From Chloroflexota bacterium (lineage in GTDB: Bacteria > Chloroflexota > Anaerolineae > Caldilineales > Caldilineaceae), in the NCBI GenBank assembly GCA_016861025.1, contig BOKO01000012.1:106636-170635 (forward strand): 64,000 bases of DNA. Direction: 5' to 3'. The notes beneath the pieces are model-generated. The model was given only the letters and a program-made list of their open reading frames with translations. It was not told the DNA's origin and searched no databases. Below, one piece after another: positions 10,286-21,135 of the stretch. The position numbers and the translations under genes are program-made. Every line of letters starts with the position of its first letter. The first letter of the stretch is position 1.

Positions 10286-10291
10286 CAAACC

Positions 10292-11338
10292 ATGAATCGC
10301 ACGCTTCGAGCCACCTCCTATGTTGCAATTGCCCTGATGCTGGTTTTTGTCGTCATGGCGTTTCTGGTCAATCTGACGCCGCTGGGTGAGAACACCTGGT
10401 TGCGCGTCTTTTTCAGCGTCAGTGCACTCAACTTCACTTTGCGCGCCAGCGTGCCACTAATTTTGGGCGCGCTGTGCGGCATTTTGTGCGAGCGCACCGG
10501 CATCATCAACATTGGCATCGAAGGGATGATGCTGGCGGGCGCGTTTGCAGCATTTGTCGCCAAGACCAGCACCAATCACTGGCCCCTGATGTCGAGCCTG
10601 CTGTTCGGCGTTGCGATCGCGCTGGCGGTGGGTGGACTGATGGGGCTGCTCCATGCGACGTTTTCGATCCGTTATCGCATGGATCAGATCATTTCTGGCA
10701 CGGTGTTGATCATTCTGGCTGGCGGCGTCAGCGCCTATCTGTTTGATCGCAATGCGGTCGCCCAGGGAAAATTTGGCGCCATCGCCATTCCAGGACTTTC
10801 GCAGATTCCGGTGTTAGGAGAAGTTCTCTTCACCAATCCGCCGCTTACCTACACGGCGCTGATTCTGGTTGTCGTGATCCACATTGCGCTTTTCTACACG
10901 CGCTGGGGGCTACGCTCGCGTGCGTGCGGCGAGCATCCACGCGCCGCAGACACGGTGGGCGTCAACGTCAACCGCTTCCGCTACATGAACACGGTGCTGG
11001 GCGGGATGCTGGCAGGGCTGGCTGGAGGCTTTCTAGTGCTGGAGGCAGTCGGACAGTTCCAGGAAGGCATGACCGCCGGTCGCGGCTTCATCTCGCTGGC
11101 GGCGATGATCTTCGGGAACTGGATGCCTTTCGGCGCTATGGGGGCGGCGGTGTTGTTCGGATATACACAGGCGCTGCAAAATGAGTTGCTCCTCGCCGGC
11201 GTGACCACTGTCCCGCGCCAGTTCGTGAGCATGATCCCGTATGTTGTGACGATCATTGCGGTCTCTGGCTTTGTCGGTCGCGTGCGTCCGCCGGCGGCGG
11301 AGGGTAAGGTGTATGAGACGGAGGGCGGGTCGGAGTGA
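10292..11338 (+). CDS. BMP-type ABC transporter permease 2 (NupQ/YufQ-like)
   Basis: A 348-residue BPD_transp_2 permease with multiple hydrophobic helices. It has GIINIGIEGMMLAGAF near residue 70 and a coupling-helix segment RACGEHPRAADTVGVNV near 210. It starts 6 bp after permease 1 behind GGGGGAGG, and the two should form the membrane heterodimer. A small ORF of uncertain reality overlaps its stop codon and separates it from the ATPase gene, whereas in related operons the ATPase is usually directly adjacent. Confidence 0.93.
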   Translation: MNRTLRATSYVAIALMLVFVVMAFLVNLTPLGENTWLRVFFSVSALNFTLRASVPLILGALCGILCERTGIINIGIEGMMLAGAFAAFVAKTSTNHWPLMSSLLFGVAIALAVGGLMGLLHATFSIRYRMDQIISGTVLIILAGGVSAYLFDRNAVAQGKFGAIAIPGLSQIPVLGEVLFTNPPLTYTALILVVVIHIALFYTRWGLRSRACGEHPRAADTVGVNVNRFRYMNTVLGGMLAGLAGGFLVLEAVGQFQEGMTAGRGFISLAAMIFGNWMPFGAMGAAVLFGYTQALQNELLLAGVTTVPRQFVSMIPYVVTIIAVSGFVGRVRPPAAEGKVYETEGGSE

Positions 11339-11631
11339 GATCCATCGCTCCAATTGCTGACGGCGAACGAGGGGATGGTGAACTTGCCGGTCAATATGGT
11401 CGAGAGCCATATACTGGGTTGTTGGGCACTGATGAAACGCAACTACTTCGTGACAAAGCGGCAACCTACAGCATCCCGTATGCAGTGCATATCGACATCG
11501 GTAGTTTTTTGCGCTTCGAAAACTTGCGAGGTACAGCGGCTGATATAGAGGCGAGACTGGTCTATACCGGCAAGAAGCCCCCGTCGCGACTCGTGGCTTA
11601 TGCAGAGCTAGAGGCGCTATTGAAGAAATAG
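11335..11631 (+). CDS. Unrecognised 98-residue ORF overlapping the permease stop
   Basis: A GTG start overlaps the permease stop by four bases, which would suit translational coupling, and the product is 98 residues. The C-terminal half, with SIPYAVHIDIGSFLRFEN and a basic/Leu end ALLKK, looks protein-like; the first 30 residues look less so. I recognise no family. It fills most of the 447-bp gap between permease 2 and the ATPase gene. It could be a real small gene, a degraded insertion, or chance. The remaining 154 bp (11632-11785) show nothing. Confidence 0.35.
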   Translation: MRSIAPIADGERGDGELAGQYGREPYTGLLGTDETQLLRDKAATYSIPYAVHIDIGSFLRFENLRGTAADIEARLVYTGKKPPSRLVAYAELEALLKK

Positions 11632-11785
11632 AAAAAGCTGGGGAAGTCCACAAGGGACATATACGCTGCACGCTCGGAAGACGACTTCCGCTACCCAAAC
11701 AGGGCACTCATTGGCCTGCAGCCACCCAGCTACTAACTATTGTATACCACACGTTGTCAACCGTGGCTGACCAGGAGCAGTGATC

Positions 11786-13317
11786 TTGAACACATCCGCC
11801 ATACCTGTGCTCGAAGCACGCAACGTCACGAAAATTTTCCCCGGCGTCGTCGCCAACGAGGATGTCAATCTCACGCTGCACAAAGGGGAGATTCTGGCGC
11901 TTCTGGGCGAAAATGGCGCCGGTAAATCGACCTTGATGAACATCATCTTTGGCCTCTATCATCCGACCCATGGCGAGATTCTGGTCAACGGACAGCCGAT
12001 TGTGATGAAGACGCCGCGTGATGCGATCAAGCTCGGCATCGGCATGGTGCATCAGCACTTTCAGCTTGTGCCCGTGATGACCGTCACCGACAACATCATG
12101 CTTGGCGACGAAAGCATCAGGAATGGGTTGCTCGACCGGCGTGCGGTGGCGGCGCGCATCCGTGAACTTTCGCAACGCTATGGGCTTGAAGTTGACCCGG
12201 ATGCCGTGATCGAAGACCTGCCTGTGGGCGTGCGCCAGCGCGTCGAAATTCTCAAAGCGCTCTATCGCAACGCCAAAATCCTGATCCTCGACGAGCCGAC
12301 TGCAGTGCTCACGCCACAGGAGATCGAAGGCTTGTTTGACGTGATGGAGACGTTGCGTCGCCAGGGCGAGTCGATCATCTTCATCACGCACAAGCTCAAG
12401 GAAGTGCTGCGCATCGCCGATCGCATCATGGTGCTGCGCGGCGGGCGCGTGGTCGGCGAGGCCGATCCCAAGACAGCGACACAACAACAGCTTGCCTCGA
12501 TGATGGTGGGGCGCGAAGTGATTTTGACAGTCGACAAAGGGCCGGCGCACCCTGGCGAGGTGGTGTTAGGGGTCGAACGCCTGGCGGCGACCAGCGATCT
12601 CGGCGAGCCGGCGTTGCGCGGCGTCTCCTTCGAGGTGCGTGCAGGCGAGATTTTGGGCGTGGCTGGCGTGCAAGGCAACGGTCAAACCGAGCTGGTCGAA
12701 GTGATCACCGGGCTGCGCAAAGCGGACAGCGGATATGTCCGCATCGGCGGCGTCGATATGACCAATGCCAGCCCACGTCGCATTACCCATGATGGGCGGA
12801 GCAGCCATGTGCCCGAAGATCGCCACGCCTACGGCATGGTCGATACATATACAGTCGCCGACAATCTGGTGCTGAATCAATACTATCTGCCACCCTTTGC
12901 CAAAGGCGCCACCATTCAAGAAAAAGCGATTGTCGAACACGCCAAAACGCTGGTCGAAACGTTTGACGTGCGCACACCCAGCATTTATACGCAGGGCGGC
13001 AGCCTGTCCGGCGGCAATCAGCAGAAGATGGTTGTGGCGCGCGAATTCAGTCGACCGATCAATCTCCTGATTGCATCGCAGCCAACGCGTGGCATTGACG
13101 TCGGTTCAATCGAATTTATTCACAACCAGATCGTCGCCAAGCGCGATGAGGGCGTCGCTGTATTGCTCGTCAGCGCCGAGTTGGATGAGATCATGGCGCT
13201 TTCTGACCGCATTGCCGTGATGTACAAGGGCGAGATCATCGACATTGTTGAGCGCACCGGCGCCACGCGCGAAGGTTTAGGGCTGTTGATGGCAGGCATC
13301 AAACATGAAGCGGCGCA

Positions 13318-13321
<4 letters not shown>
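11786..13321 (+). CDS. BMP-type ABC transporter double ATP-binding protein
   Basis: About 511 residues with two ABC domains (about 10-245 and 260-500), the architecture of nucleoside and ribose importers. The first half has Walker A GENGAGKST and Walker B ILILDEPTA. The second has GVQGNGQTE as a degenerate Walker A, an LSGGNQQK signature, and LLIASQPTRGID in place of the usual Walker B Glu. One full and one degenerate site is normal for this family. AGGAG at 11773-11777 favours TTG at 11786 (8-nt spacing) over GTG at 11780. Its TGA overlaps the next ATG, so the following gene is probably co-translated. Confidence 0.93.
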
Positions 13322-15054
<1,733 letters not shown>

Positions 15055-15162
15055 TGCGAGCATAACTTATCTGCCAGGCGATTGATAAGCTGGCGGATGA
15101 GCAGCGCAAAGCGACCGTAAAAACGTGACAGCGTCACATACTGTGGCGAGGCTCCCCAGTCA

Positions 15163-16257
15163 ATGAACCGAACTGCGATTGTTTACGATTCGTATAACCT
15201 GCGTCACACCCTTGAGGGCCACCCAGAGAACTTTCGTCGCCTGAAGCTGACCATGGAGCTGCTGGCTGAGGAAGGAATGCTCGACAAGCTTGTCTCGGTG
15301 CCAAGCACACCCGCCCCGTTGGATGCGATTCTGGCGGTGCACACTCCACAATATGTGGATCGCCTGCGCGATCTTGCGCGCAACGGCGGCGGACATCTCG
15401 ACCCAGACACCTATGTCACAGCGGATAGCTACGAAGCAGCGTTACGGTCGGCCGGTGGGTTGTTGAATCTGGTCGATGCTGTGTTGTGGCGTCAGGCTGA
15501 TAATGGTTTTGCGCTTGTGCGGCCGCCGGGTCATCATGCGCTTGCTCATCAGGGCATGGGTTTTTGCCTTTTTGCAAATGCGGCGATCGCGGCGCGATGG
15601 GCGCAACGTCATCATGGCGTCGAGCGCGTCCTGATCGTAGATTTTGACGTGCACCATGGCAATGGCACCCAAGATATCTTTTTTCGCGACAACAGCGTGC
15701 TTTTTTTCAGCACCCATCAATTCCCCTATTACCCCGGCACAGGTGCAGCGACGGAATTGGGCGTTGATAAGGCGTATGGTTCGACGATCAACGTTCCGTT
15801 TCCGCCACACGTTGGCGACAAGGGGTATCTGGAAGCATTTCAGCGCATCCTGGCGCCGGTGGCGCGTCGCTTCCAGCCACAATTGATCATCCTTTCGGCA
15901 GGGTTCGACGCCCACTGGCTCGATCCGTTGGCAAGCATGGGGATGAGCATCAGCGGCTACGCTGCATTGGTGCAGGAATTGATGGCGCTGGCGGACGAAC
16001 TGTGTGGTGGTCGGCTTGTTTGCGTGCTCGAAGGCGGCTATCATCTGCAGGTGTTGGCGCATTCGGTGTTGACCACATTTCGAGTGTTGCGCGGCGAGCC
16101 GGTCGGACCGAGCGATCCGTTCGGGCCATCGCCAGCTGTGGAGCGTAGTGTGCATAATCTCTTCGGTCAGCTAAAGATGCTCCACAATATCCGCGACAGC
16201 ACTTTTTACTCGCTCCCTTCGCGGTGGCTGGATTTGGGTGACGAATTCGGAATCTAG
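15163..16257 (+). CDS. Histone-deacetylase-family deacetylase (AcuC/acetylpolyamine amidohydrolase-like)
   Basis: A 364-residue class-II-HDAC-like zinc hydrolase. RPPGHHALAHQGMGFC supplies the catalytic His pair (His124, His125), DFDVHHGNGTQ supplies the zinc ligands (Asp162, His164) and SAGFDAHWLDPL the third Asp; the C-terminal LEGGY loop is present. Bacterial homologues deacetylate polyamines, acetylated proteins or small amides, and some act with acetoin metabolism. It begins 108 bp after the glycosidase-like gene, and the TPR gene follows after 3 bp. The biochemical class is firm; the substrate cannot be read from sequence. Confidence 0.92.
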   Translation: MNRTAIVYDSYNLRHTLEGHPENFRRLKLTMELLAEEGMLDKLVSVPSTPAPLDAILAVHTPQYVDRLRDLARNGGGHLDPDTYVTADSYEAALRSAGGLLNLVDAVLWRQADNGFALVRPPGHHALAHQGMGFCLFANAAIAARWAQRHHGVERVLIVDFDVHHGNGTQDIFFRDNSVLFFSTHQFPYYPGTGAATELGVDKAYGSTINVPFPPHVGDKGYLEAFQRILAPVARRFQPQLIILSAGFDAHWLDPLASMGMSISGYAALVQELMALADELCGGRLVCVLEGGYHLQVLAHSVLTTFRVLRGEPVGPSDPFGPSPAVERSVHNLFGQLKMLHNIRDSTFYSLPSRWLDLGDEFGI

Positions 16258-16260
16258 CCG

Positions 16261-17082
16261 ATGCAAGAAATTCCGCAGATCACCCCCCATGTATTCGGCG
16301 AAACTGTTGTCGAGCTGGCGGCGTTGAGCCAGGCTATGGAGCTTCGCCTGGCGGCGGGTCAGCCGGAGGCGGCCGCTGCCCTGGCGCAAGTTGTCTTGTT
16401 GCGCGTGCCGCGCCATCTGGCCTCCTATGAACGGCTCGTGCGTGCGGCATGGATGCTCAAACGTTGGCAGGAAGGCGAGGATTGGGCGCGGCGTCTGCTG
16501 CAAGCCGATCCGGGCAACGCGGTTGCATGGCGTTCGCTGGCGTTTGCCGTCGAACAAAAAGGGATGCTCAATGCGGCGCGCTCGATGTGGCGGCGCGCAT
16601 TCCAATGCCATCCCTATGATCCGGAAATTCGCAGCGGGCTGACCCGCACCCACCATCAACATAGCGAACAGATTGGGCTAGACAGCGCTGCGTTGGCGAC
16701 GCTTTATATCCGCGCCGGTCGTTGGGCGCATGCCGCAAACGCATATCGCCAGCTCGTCAGGGTTGAGCCAAAACGGCTCGATTTTCAGGTGAACTGGATG
16801 GTCGCCGCCTGGCAGCAAGGCGCACGCCAGGAAGCTTATCAGCTTGCGCGCCATATCACTGCGCGTAGCCCACACACGCTAATGGCATGGGTGGTGTTGG
16901 CGACTTTGGGCGACACCGATGACCGCGCGCTGGCGCGTAACCCGATCCAGACCATGGACCCCGATGGCGAGTTTGTACAGGCCTGGCTGCACATCCCGTG
17001 GGATCGTCCGCAAACGCCGATCCGCGTGACAATGAAAGAAGCGGCGCTGCTGGCTGACATTGAGCCGCCGGTTTTCGTCTGA
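16261..17082 (+). CDS. Tetratricopeptide-repeat protein
   Basis: A 273-residue, mostly alpha-helical protein made of degenerate TPR-like units. Examples are AGQPEAAAALAQVVLLRVP near residue 32, the segment around WQEGEDWARRLLQADPGNAVAWRSLAFA (residues 78-105) and RWAHAANAYRQLVRVEP near 155. Such repeats form a scaffold for protein contacts. No signal peptide or extra domain is visible. It starts 3 bp after the HDAC-like gene, so the two are almost certainly co-transcribed. The binding partner is unknown. Confidence 0.8.
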   Translation: MQEIPQITPHVFGETVVELAALSQAMELRLAAGQPEAAAALAQVVLLRVPRHLASYERLVRAAWMLKRWQEGEDWARRLLQADPGNAVAWRSLAFAVEQKGMLNAARSMWRRAFQCHPYDPEIRSGLTRTHHQHSEQIGLDSAALATLYIRAGRWAHAANAYRQLVRVEPKRLDFQVNWMVAAWQQGARQEAYQLARHITARSPHTLMAWVVLATLGDTDDRALARNPIQTMDPDGEFVQAWLHIPWDRPQTPIRVTMKEAALLADIEPPVFV

Positions 17083-17094
17083 CCGCGGCGCTTC

Positions 17095-17137
17095 TCATTA
17101 AGGCGCATCGACACGCGTCGCGAGTGCGCCTCAATGA
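17095..17137. other. Long hairpin after the TPR gene
   Basis: TCATTAAGGCGCA (17095-17107) pairs with TGCGCCTCAATGA (17125-17137) with one mismatch, and CGAC/GTCG forms an inner stem. No T-run follows, so it is either a factor-assisted terminator, an mRNA end-protecting stem, or a leader structure for the tiny ORF that starts 15 bp later. Confidence 0.6.
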
Positions 17138-17151
17138 TAGGGAGAATGACT

Positions 17152-17217
17152 ATGAAAAGGTGGTTGGCTTTCTTGCTTGCAGTGGGCGTCTTTCTCGCAT
17201 CTTCTTTCGGCCCTTAA
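17152..17217 (+). CDS. Possible 21-residue hydrophobic peptide
   Basis: ATG at 17152 opens a short frame, MKRWLAFLLAVGVFLASSF then GP and TAA. AGGGAG lies 7 nt upstream. The product looks exactly like a signal peptide (Lys/Arg, hydrophobic core, small residues) with nothing after it. It may be a genuine micro-protein, a leader peptide or the 5' remnant of a lost secreted-protein gene. The 194 bp up to ndk hold no further gene; TTGTCA (17325-17330), 18 bp, TAGACT (17349-17354) is a weak promoter candidate for ndk. Confidence 0.35.
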   Translation: MKRWLAFLLAVGVFLASSFGP

Positions 17218-17411
17218 TGGGCAAGACAACCGTCTGAGCGCACCTCCACCCATCGGTTCAACAAGCATTTCCCCGCTAAACTGAACCGTAATCAGACCGA
17301 TATGTCGTCTAGCCTGGTTTTTCTTTGTCAACTCCAAGTCCTTCGCAGTAGACTCATACCCGATATTGATTCACTTTTGAAATCCAAACACCGATTGAGG
17401 AGTCAATCAAA

Positions 17412-17858
17412 ATGGAACGAACCTTTGTAATGGTCAAGCCGGACGGTGTGCAGCGCGGGTTGATCGGCGAGATCATCAGCCGATTTGAGCGCCGCGGTCT
17501 CAAGATCGTTGGCATGAGAATGGTGCAGGTGAGCGACGAGCTGGCGCGCCAGCATTATGCTGTGCACGAAGGCAAGCCGTTCTTTGCCGGGCTGATCAAC
17601 TACATCACCAGCGCGCCAGTTGTGGCGATGGTGGTCGAAGGAACAAACGCCGTCGTCGCCGTGCGCCAGACCGTTGGCGCCACGCGCCCTTTTGAGGCCG
17701 CGCCCGGCAGCATCCGCGCCGATTTTGCGTTGGAGATTGGGCGCAACCTGGTGCACGCCAGCGACGCCCCCGAAACTGCCGCCACCGAGATCGCCTTGTG
17801 GTTTGGTGAAGGGCTGATCGACTGGCAGCGCGACGTTGATCGCTGGATCTTTGAGTAG
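17412..17858 (+). CDS. ndk: Nucleoside diphosphate kinase
   Basis: A 148-residue cytosolic enzyme that transfers the gamma phosphate of ATP to nucleoside diphosphates through a phospho-histidine. ERTFVMVKPDGVQRGLIGEI is the conserved N-terminus, VGATRPFEAAPGSIRADFA is the nucleotide-binding segment, and NLVHASDAPETA holds the active-site His. The length is normal for the family. AGGAG stands 9 nt before the ATG. It is separated from its neighbours by gaps of 194 bp or more on the left and 130 bp on the right, so it is probably monocistronic. Confidence 0.97.
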   Translation: MERTFVMVKPDGVQRGLIGEIISRFERRGLKIVGMRMVQVSDELARQHYAVHEGKPFFAGLINYITSAPVVAMVVEGTNAVVAVRQTVGATRPFEAAPGSIRADFALEIGRNLVHASDAPETAATEIALWFGEGLIDWQRDVDRWIFE

Positions 17859-17883
17859 ATCGCAGCGATACAATCTGGCAATG

Positions 17884-17958
17884 GAACGCGGATGGAGCGA
17901 ATTTCGACGGATTTCTGTGATCCGTCGTCGATCCGCCAAACCCACAGCATCCGCGTTC
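17884..17958. repeat. Nested inverted-repeat element between ndk and the NTF2-like gene
   Basis: The outer arms GAACGCGGATG (17884-17894) and CATCCGCGTTC (17948-17958) match perfectly. The inner arms GACGGAT (17906-17912) and ATCCGTC (17920-17926) also match. Words like GCGGAT and ATCCG recur throughout. It resembles a dispersed intergenic palindromic element rather than a terminator, since no T-run is present. Confidence 0.6.
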
Positions 17959-17988
17959 TATTCCCTGTTGCATAGAAAGGCAATTATC

Positions 17989-18393
17989 ATGAGTGACGCA
18001 CGGATGGATGAGTTTCTGGTGCGCTGGTTTGCAATGATCGAATCTGGCAATGGCCGCGCTTTGCCAGATATGCTGGCTGAGGATGTGGAATTTCGTTCAC
18101 CATTCGCCTTTACACCCTACCGGGGCCGCCGCGCCGTGGCCGGTTTGTTGCAGACCGTGATGCAGGTCTTGCGTGACTTCCGCTATCATCGCCAGTTTGT
18201 CGCCGGCGACAGCGTGGCGCTGGAGTTCGGCGCATATATCGGCGATCTTTCTCTCAAAGGCATCGATCTAATCCGGCTTGACGACGACGGACGCATTGTC
18301 GATTTTGAGGTGATGATCCGCCCAGCCAACGCGCTGCTGGCGCTAGGCGAAGAAATGGGAAAGCGGTTGGCGGCTCAGAACATTAAACCGTAG
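17989..18393 (+). CDS. NTF2-like/SnoaL-like domain protein
   Basis: A 134-residue protein with the cone-shaped NTF2 fold pattern. It begins with a helix-rich segment (MDEFLVRWFAMIESGN, LPDMLAEDVEFRSPFAFTPY) and continues with strands YHRQFVAGDSVALEFGAYI and LIRLDDDGRIVDFEVMIRP. The family includes steroid isomerases, polyketide cyclases and many ligand binders without known function. The start at 17989 follows GAAAGG; an earlier in-frame ATG at 17836 lies inside ndk and the repeat element and is rejected. It is convergent with a small leftward gene 17 bp away. Confidence 0.82.
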   Translation: MSDARMDEFLVRWFAMIESGNGRALPDMLAEDVEFRSPFAFTPYRGRRAVAGLLQTVMQVLRDFRYHRQFVAGDSVALEFGAYIGDLSLKGIDLIRLDDDGRIVDFEVMIRPANALLALGEEMGKRLAAQNIKP

Positions 18394-18410
18394 GTTGCTG
18401 TTCATTGTCG

Positions 18411-18632
18411 TCAGCCTGATAAGATGTGAACCACTTCGTCCGAACCGAAGTGATCCTGGCCCTCCCCGTACAATTGCCGGCTCAATGCGCTGAACAGTTC
18501 TGGCTGTCCGCAGACGTACTCGGTCTGATTGGTTCCGCTGCGATGAAGTACGAATTCCCACGGAGAATCTGGTGTTGCCCGCCAGGCACGGATTAAGAAC
18601 ACACAGTGTTCAGACGGGACAATTCGCGTCAT
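18411..18632 (-). CDS. Conserved-looking 73-residue protein, unknown function
   Basis: A small leftward gene with a credible product: strand-like WEFVLHRSG, then EYVCGQPELFSALSRQLYG and an acidic end. GAGGAAA precedes the ATG at a suitable distance. A minus-strand TATAAT (18685-18680) with TTGACG (18711-18706) at a long 20-bp spacing could drive it, and these boxes overlap the inverted repeat at 18702-18727. I recognise no family. Confidence 0.6.
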   Translation of the reverse strand: MTRIVPSEHCVFLIRAWRATPDSPWEFVLHRSGTNQTEYVCGQPELFSALSRQLYGEGQDHFGSDEVVHILSG

Positions 18633-18701
18633 GCTTTTGATTTCCTCATCAACTGCTTAACGTTCTGGCGTTTTCAAGCATTATATCGGAAAAGCGTCAA
18701 A

Positions 18702-18727
18702 AGATCGTCAATTTTACTTGACGATCT
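18702..18727. promoter_or_regulatory. Operator-like perfect inverted repeat
   Basis: AGATCGTCAA (18702-18711) and TTGACGATCT (18718-18727) are perfect inverted arms around a 6-bp AT-rich centre. Further half-sites follow: GTGACGATTTGTG (18728-18740) and a TTGACT (18741-18746). The site lies between divergent genes (18632 leftward, 18859 rightward) and overlaps the possible leftward -35, as expected for a dimeric regulator. Confidence 0.5.
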
Positions 18728-18858
18728 GTGACGATTTGTGTTGACTCTCAGATTCTGTGTTTATCGCCGGAACGACTACAATGAATACATTAGCATATCG
18801 GTTCTGTTTGTTCTCCTGGTTGTATACGCCAGCACAATACAAGCAGTAAAGGCGCACC

Positions 18859-20415
18859 ATGTTCGACCTCGTCATCCGCAACGGCGTCATCATCGACGGG
18901 CAAAAACGACCGCGCTACGAGGCTGACATCGGCGTCGTGCGCGACCGCATTGCCGCCATCGAACGGCTGGACCGCGCCGAGACGCAGGCCGTGATCGACG
19001 CCGCCGGCATGGTGGTTGCGCCTGGCTTTATCGATGTGCACACACATTCGGATGCGATTCTGCTTTCACAGCCGCACCTGGTCTCTAAGACGACGCAAGG
19101 TTTCACAACCGAATTTTTGATGCTCGACGGCGTCTCCTACGCGCCGGTGAGTCGTCAGACCGCGCATTCGTGGGTGCAGTATCTGCGCGCACTCGATGGG
19201 TTGCGTTTTGAGCAGTACACCGGTTGGGAGAGCGTCGCCGATTTCATGAGTCTCTTTGACGGTAAAACTGCGCAGAATGTGGCTGCGTTTGTGCCCTATG
19301 CCAACGTGCGCACGCTGGCGTTGGGTTTTGGCGAGCGTCAAGTCAACGACTATCAACTTGTCGATCTGCAGAATCTTGTGCGACAAGGCATGGCGGACGG
19401 CGCCTGCGGTCTCTCCACGGGGCTGGATTATGTGGACGAGTGTTTCGCCTCCACCGGTGAGATCATTGCTGCAGCGCAAGGGATGCGCGCCGAGCAGGGC
19501 GTCTATGTCACGCACGTTCGCTATGCACGCGGCACGTTGGAGGGCGTGAAGGAGGCTGTCGAGATCGGCAAGCGCGCCGGCGTGTCGGTGCATATCTCCC
19601 ATCTCAAGGGGGAAACCGAAGAGGAGGTCGAGGCGCTGATCGACTATATCGACCTTGTCGCCGTCAACGAAGTGGACTTCACATTCGATGTCTATCCTTA
19701 TCTGGGCGCTTCGACGATGCTGCAATATCTGCTGCCGCAGGAAATCTGGCATGACGGCGTCTTGGGCGCGTTCAGCAAATTAACCGACCCGGCGCTGCGC
19801 GACCGCTTTCAACGCCGGCTTGACACGTTGAACCTGGCGTCGATCACCTTTGCCTGGATGCCGGGCCGTCAGAATCGCCATCTGTGCGGCATGACGCTCG
19901 AACAATACGCACGCCGCACCAGACGTCGTCCCGCCGACGCTCTCTGTGACCTGTTGATCGAGGAAAGCATGGCTGTGCTGCTCGTTTTCCGCCGCGAGGA
20001 GAGCGGGTTGGAGAGCGAGTTTATCGAGCATCCGTGTTACATGATGGGGAGCGACGGCATCTACTTTGCCAGCGGCAAGATTCACCCGCGTCAATATGGC
20101 TCCGCCACAAGATTGTTGGGCCATTACGTGCGGCGCAAACGCCTCTTCTCGCTCGAAGAGGCGATCTACAAATTGAGCGGTTTTGCGGCGGCGCGCTTCA
20201 AGCTCAAAAATCGCGGCGTGATCCGCAAGGGCGCGTTCGCTGACATTGTCATCTTTGACCCGGAAACCGTGCACGATAACGCCACCTTCGACGACCCGCA
20301 TCAGCTTTCGAGCGGCATCGAGCATGTGATCGTCAACGGCGTTCCGATCCTGGCGAACGGCAAGCCGGTTCACGGCGCGTTGCCGGGGCGGTATCTTCGG
20401 TTTGGTATGGAGTAA
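18859..20415 (+). CDS. N-acyl-D-amino-acid deacylase-like amidohydrolase
   Basis: A 518-residue amidohydrolase of the D-aminoacylase subgroup. It shows DLVIRNGVIIDG at the start, the metal motif FIDVHTHSD near residue 58, the D-aminoacylase-like GACGLSTGLDYV near 177 and VHISHLKGE near 247, and a C-terminal NRGVIRKGAFADIVIFDPE. Related enzymes remove acyl groups from N-acyl-D-amino acids, or act on D-glutamates and dipeptides. It is the first gene of an apparent operon with ThuA and an oxidoreductase, so sugar- or peptidoglycan-derived substrates are plausible. The substrate remains unassigned. Confidence 0.88.
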   Translation: MFDLVIRNGVIIDGQKRPRYEADIGVVRDRIAAIERLDRAETQAVIDAAGMVVAPGFIDVHTHSDAILLSQPHLVSKTTQGFTTEFLMLDGVSYAPVSRQTAHSWVQYLRALDGLRFEQYTGWESVADFMSLFDGKTAQNVAAFVPYANVRTLALGFGERQVNDYQLVDLQNLVRQGMADGACGLSTGLDYVDECFASTGEIIAAAQGMRAEQGVYVTHVRYARGTLEGVKEAVEIGKRAGVSVHISHLKGETEEEVEALIDYIDLVAVNEVDFTFDVYPYLGASTMLQYLLPQEIWHDGVLGAFSKLTDPALRDRFQRRLDTLNLASITFAWMPGRQNRHLCGMTLEQYARRTRRRPADALCDLLIEESMAVLLVFRREESGLESEFIEHPCYMMGSDGIYFASGKIHPRQYGSATRLLGHYVRRKRLFSLEEAIYKLSGFAAARFKLKNRGVIRKGAFADIVIFDPETVHDNATFDDPHQLSSGIEHVIVNGVPILANGKPVHGALPGRYLRFGME

Positions 20416-20431
20416 GTCTCTCGTCTCGTTA

Positions 20432-20452
20432 TCGGAGACTGGAGATTGGAGA
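20432..20452. repeat. Copy of a dispersed GGAGACTGGAGATTGGAGAT-type repeat
   Basis: The gap before the ThuA gene carries GGAGACTGGAGATTGGAGAT. Nearly the same sequence, with one base changed, occurs at 23509-23530, and part of it occurs inverted at 23553-23568. CTCTCGTCTC just upstream is partly complementary. The three-fold occurrence within 3 kb marks it as a dispersed intergenic element. Confidence 0.65.
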
Positions 20453-20479
20453 TTATTAACAACGAAAGGGATTCTCAAA

Positions 20480-21130
<651 letters not shown>

Positions 21131-21135
21131 CCACC

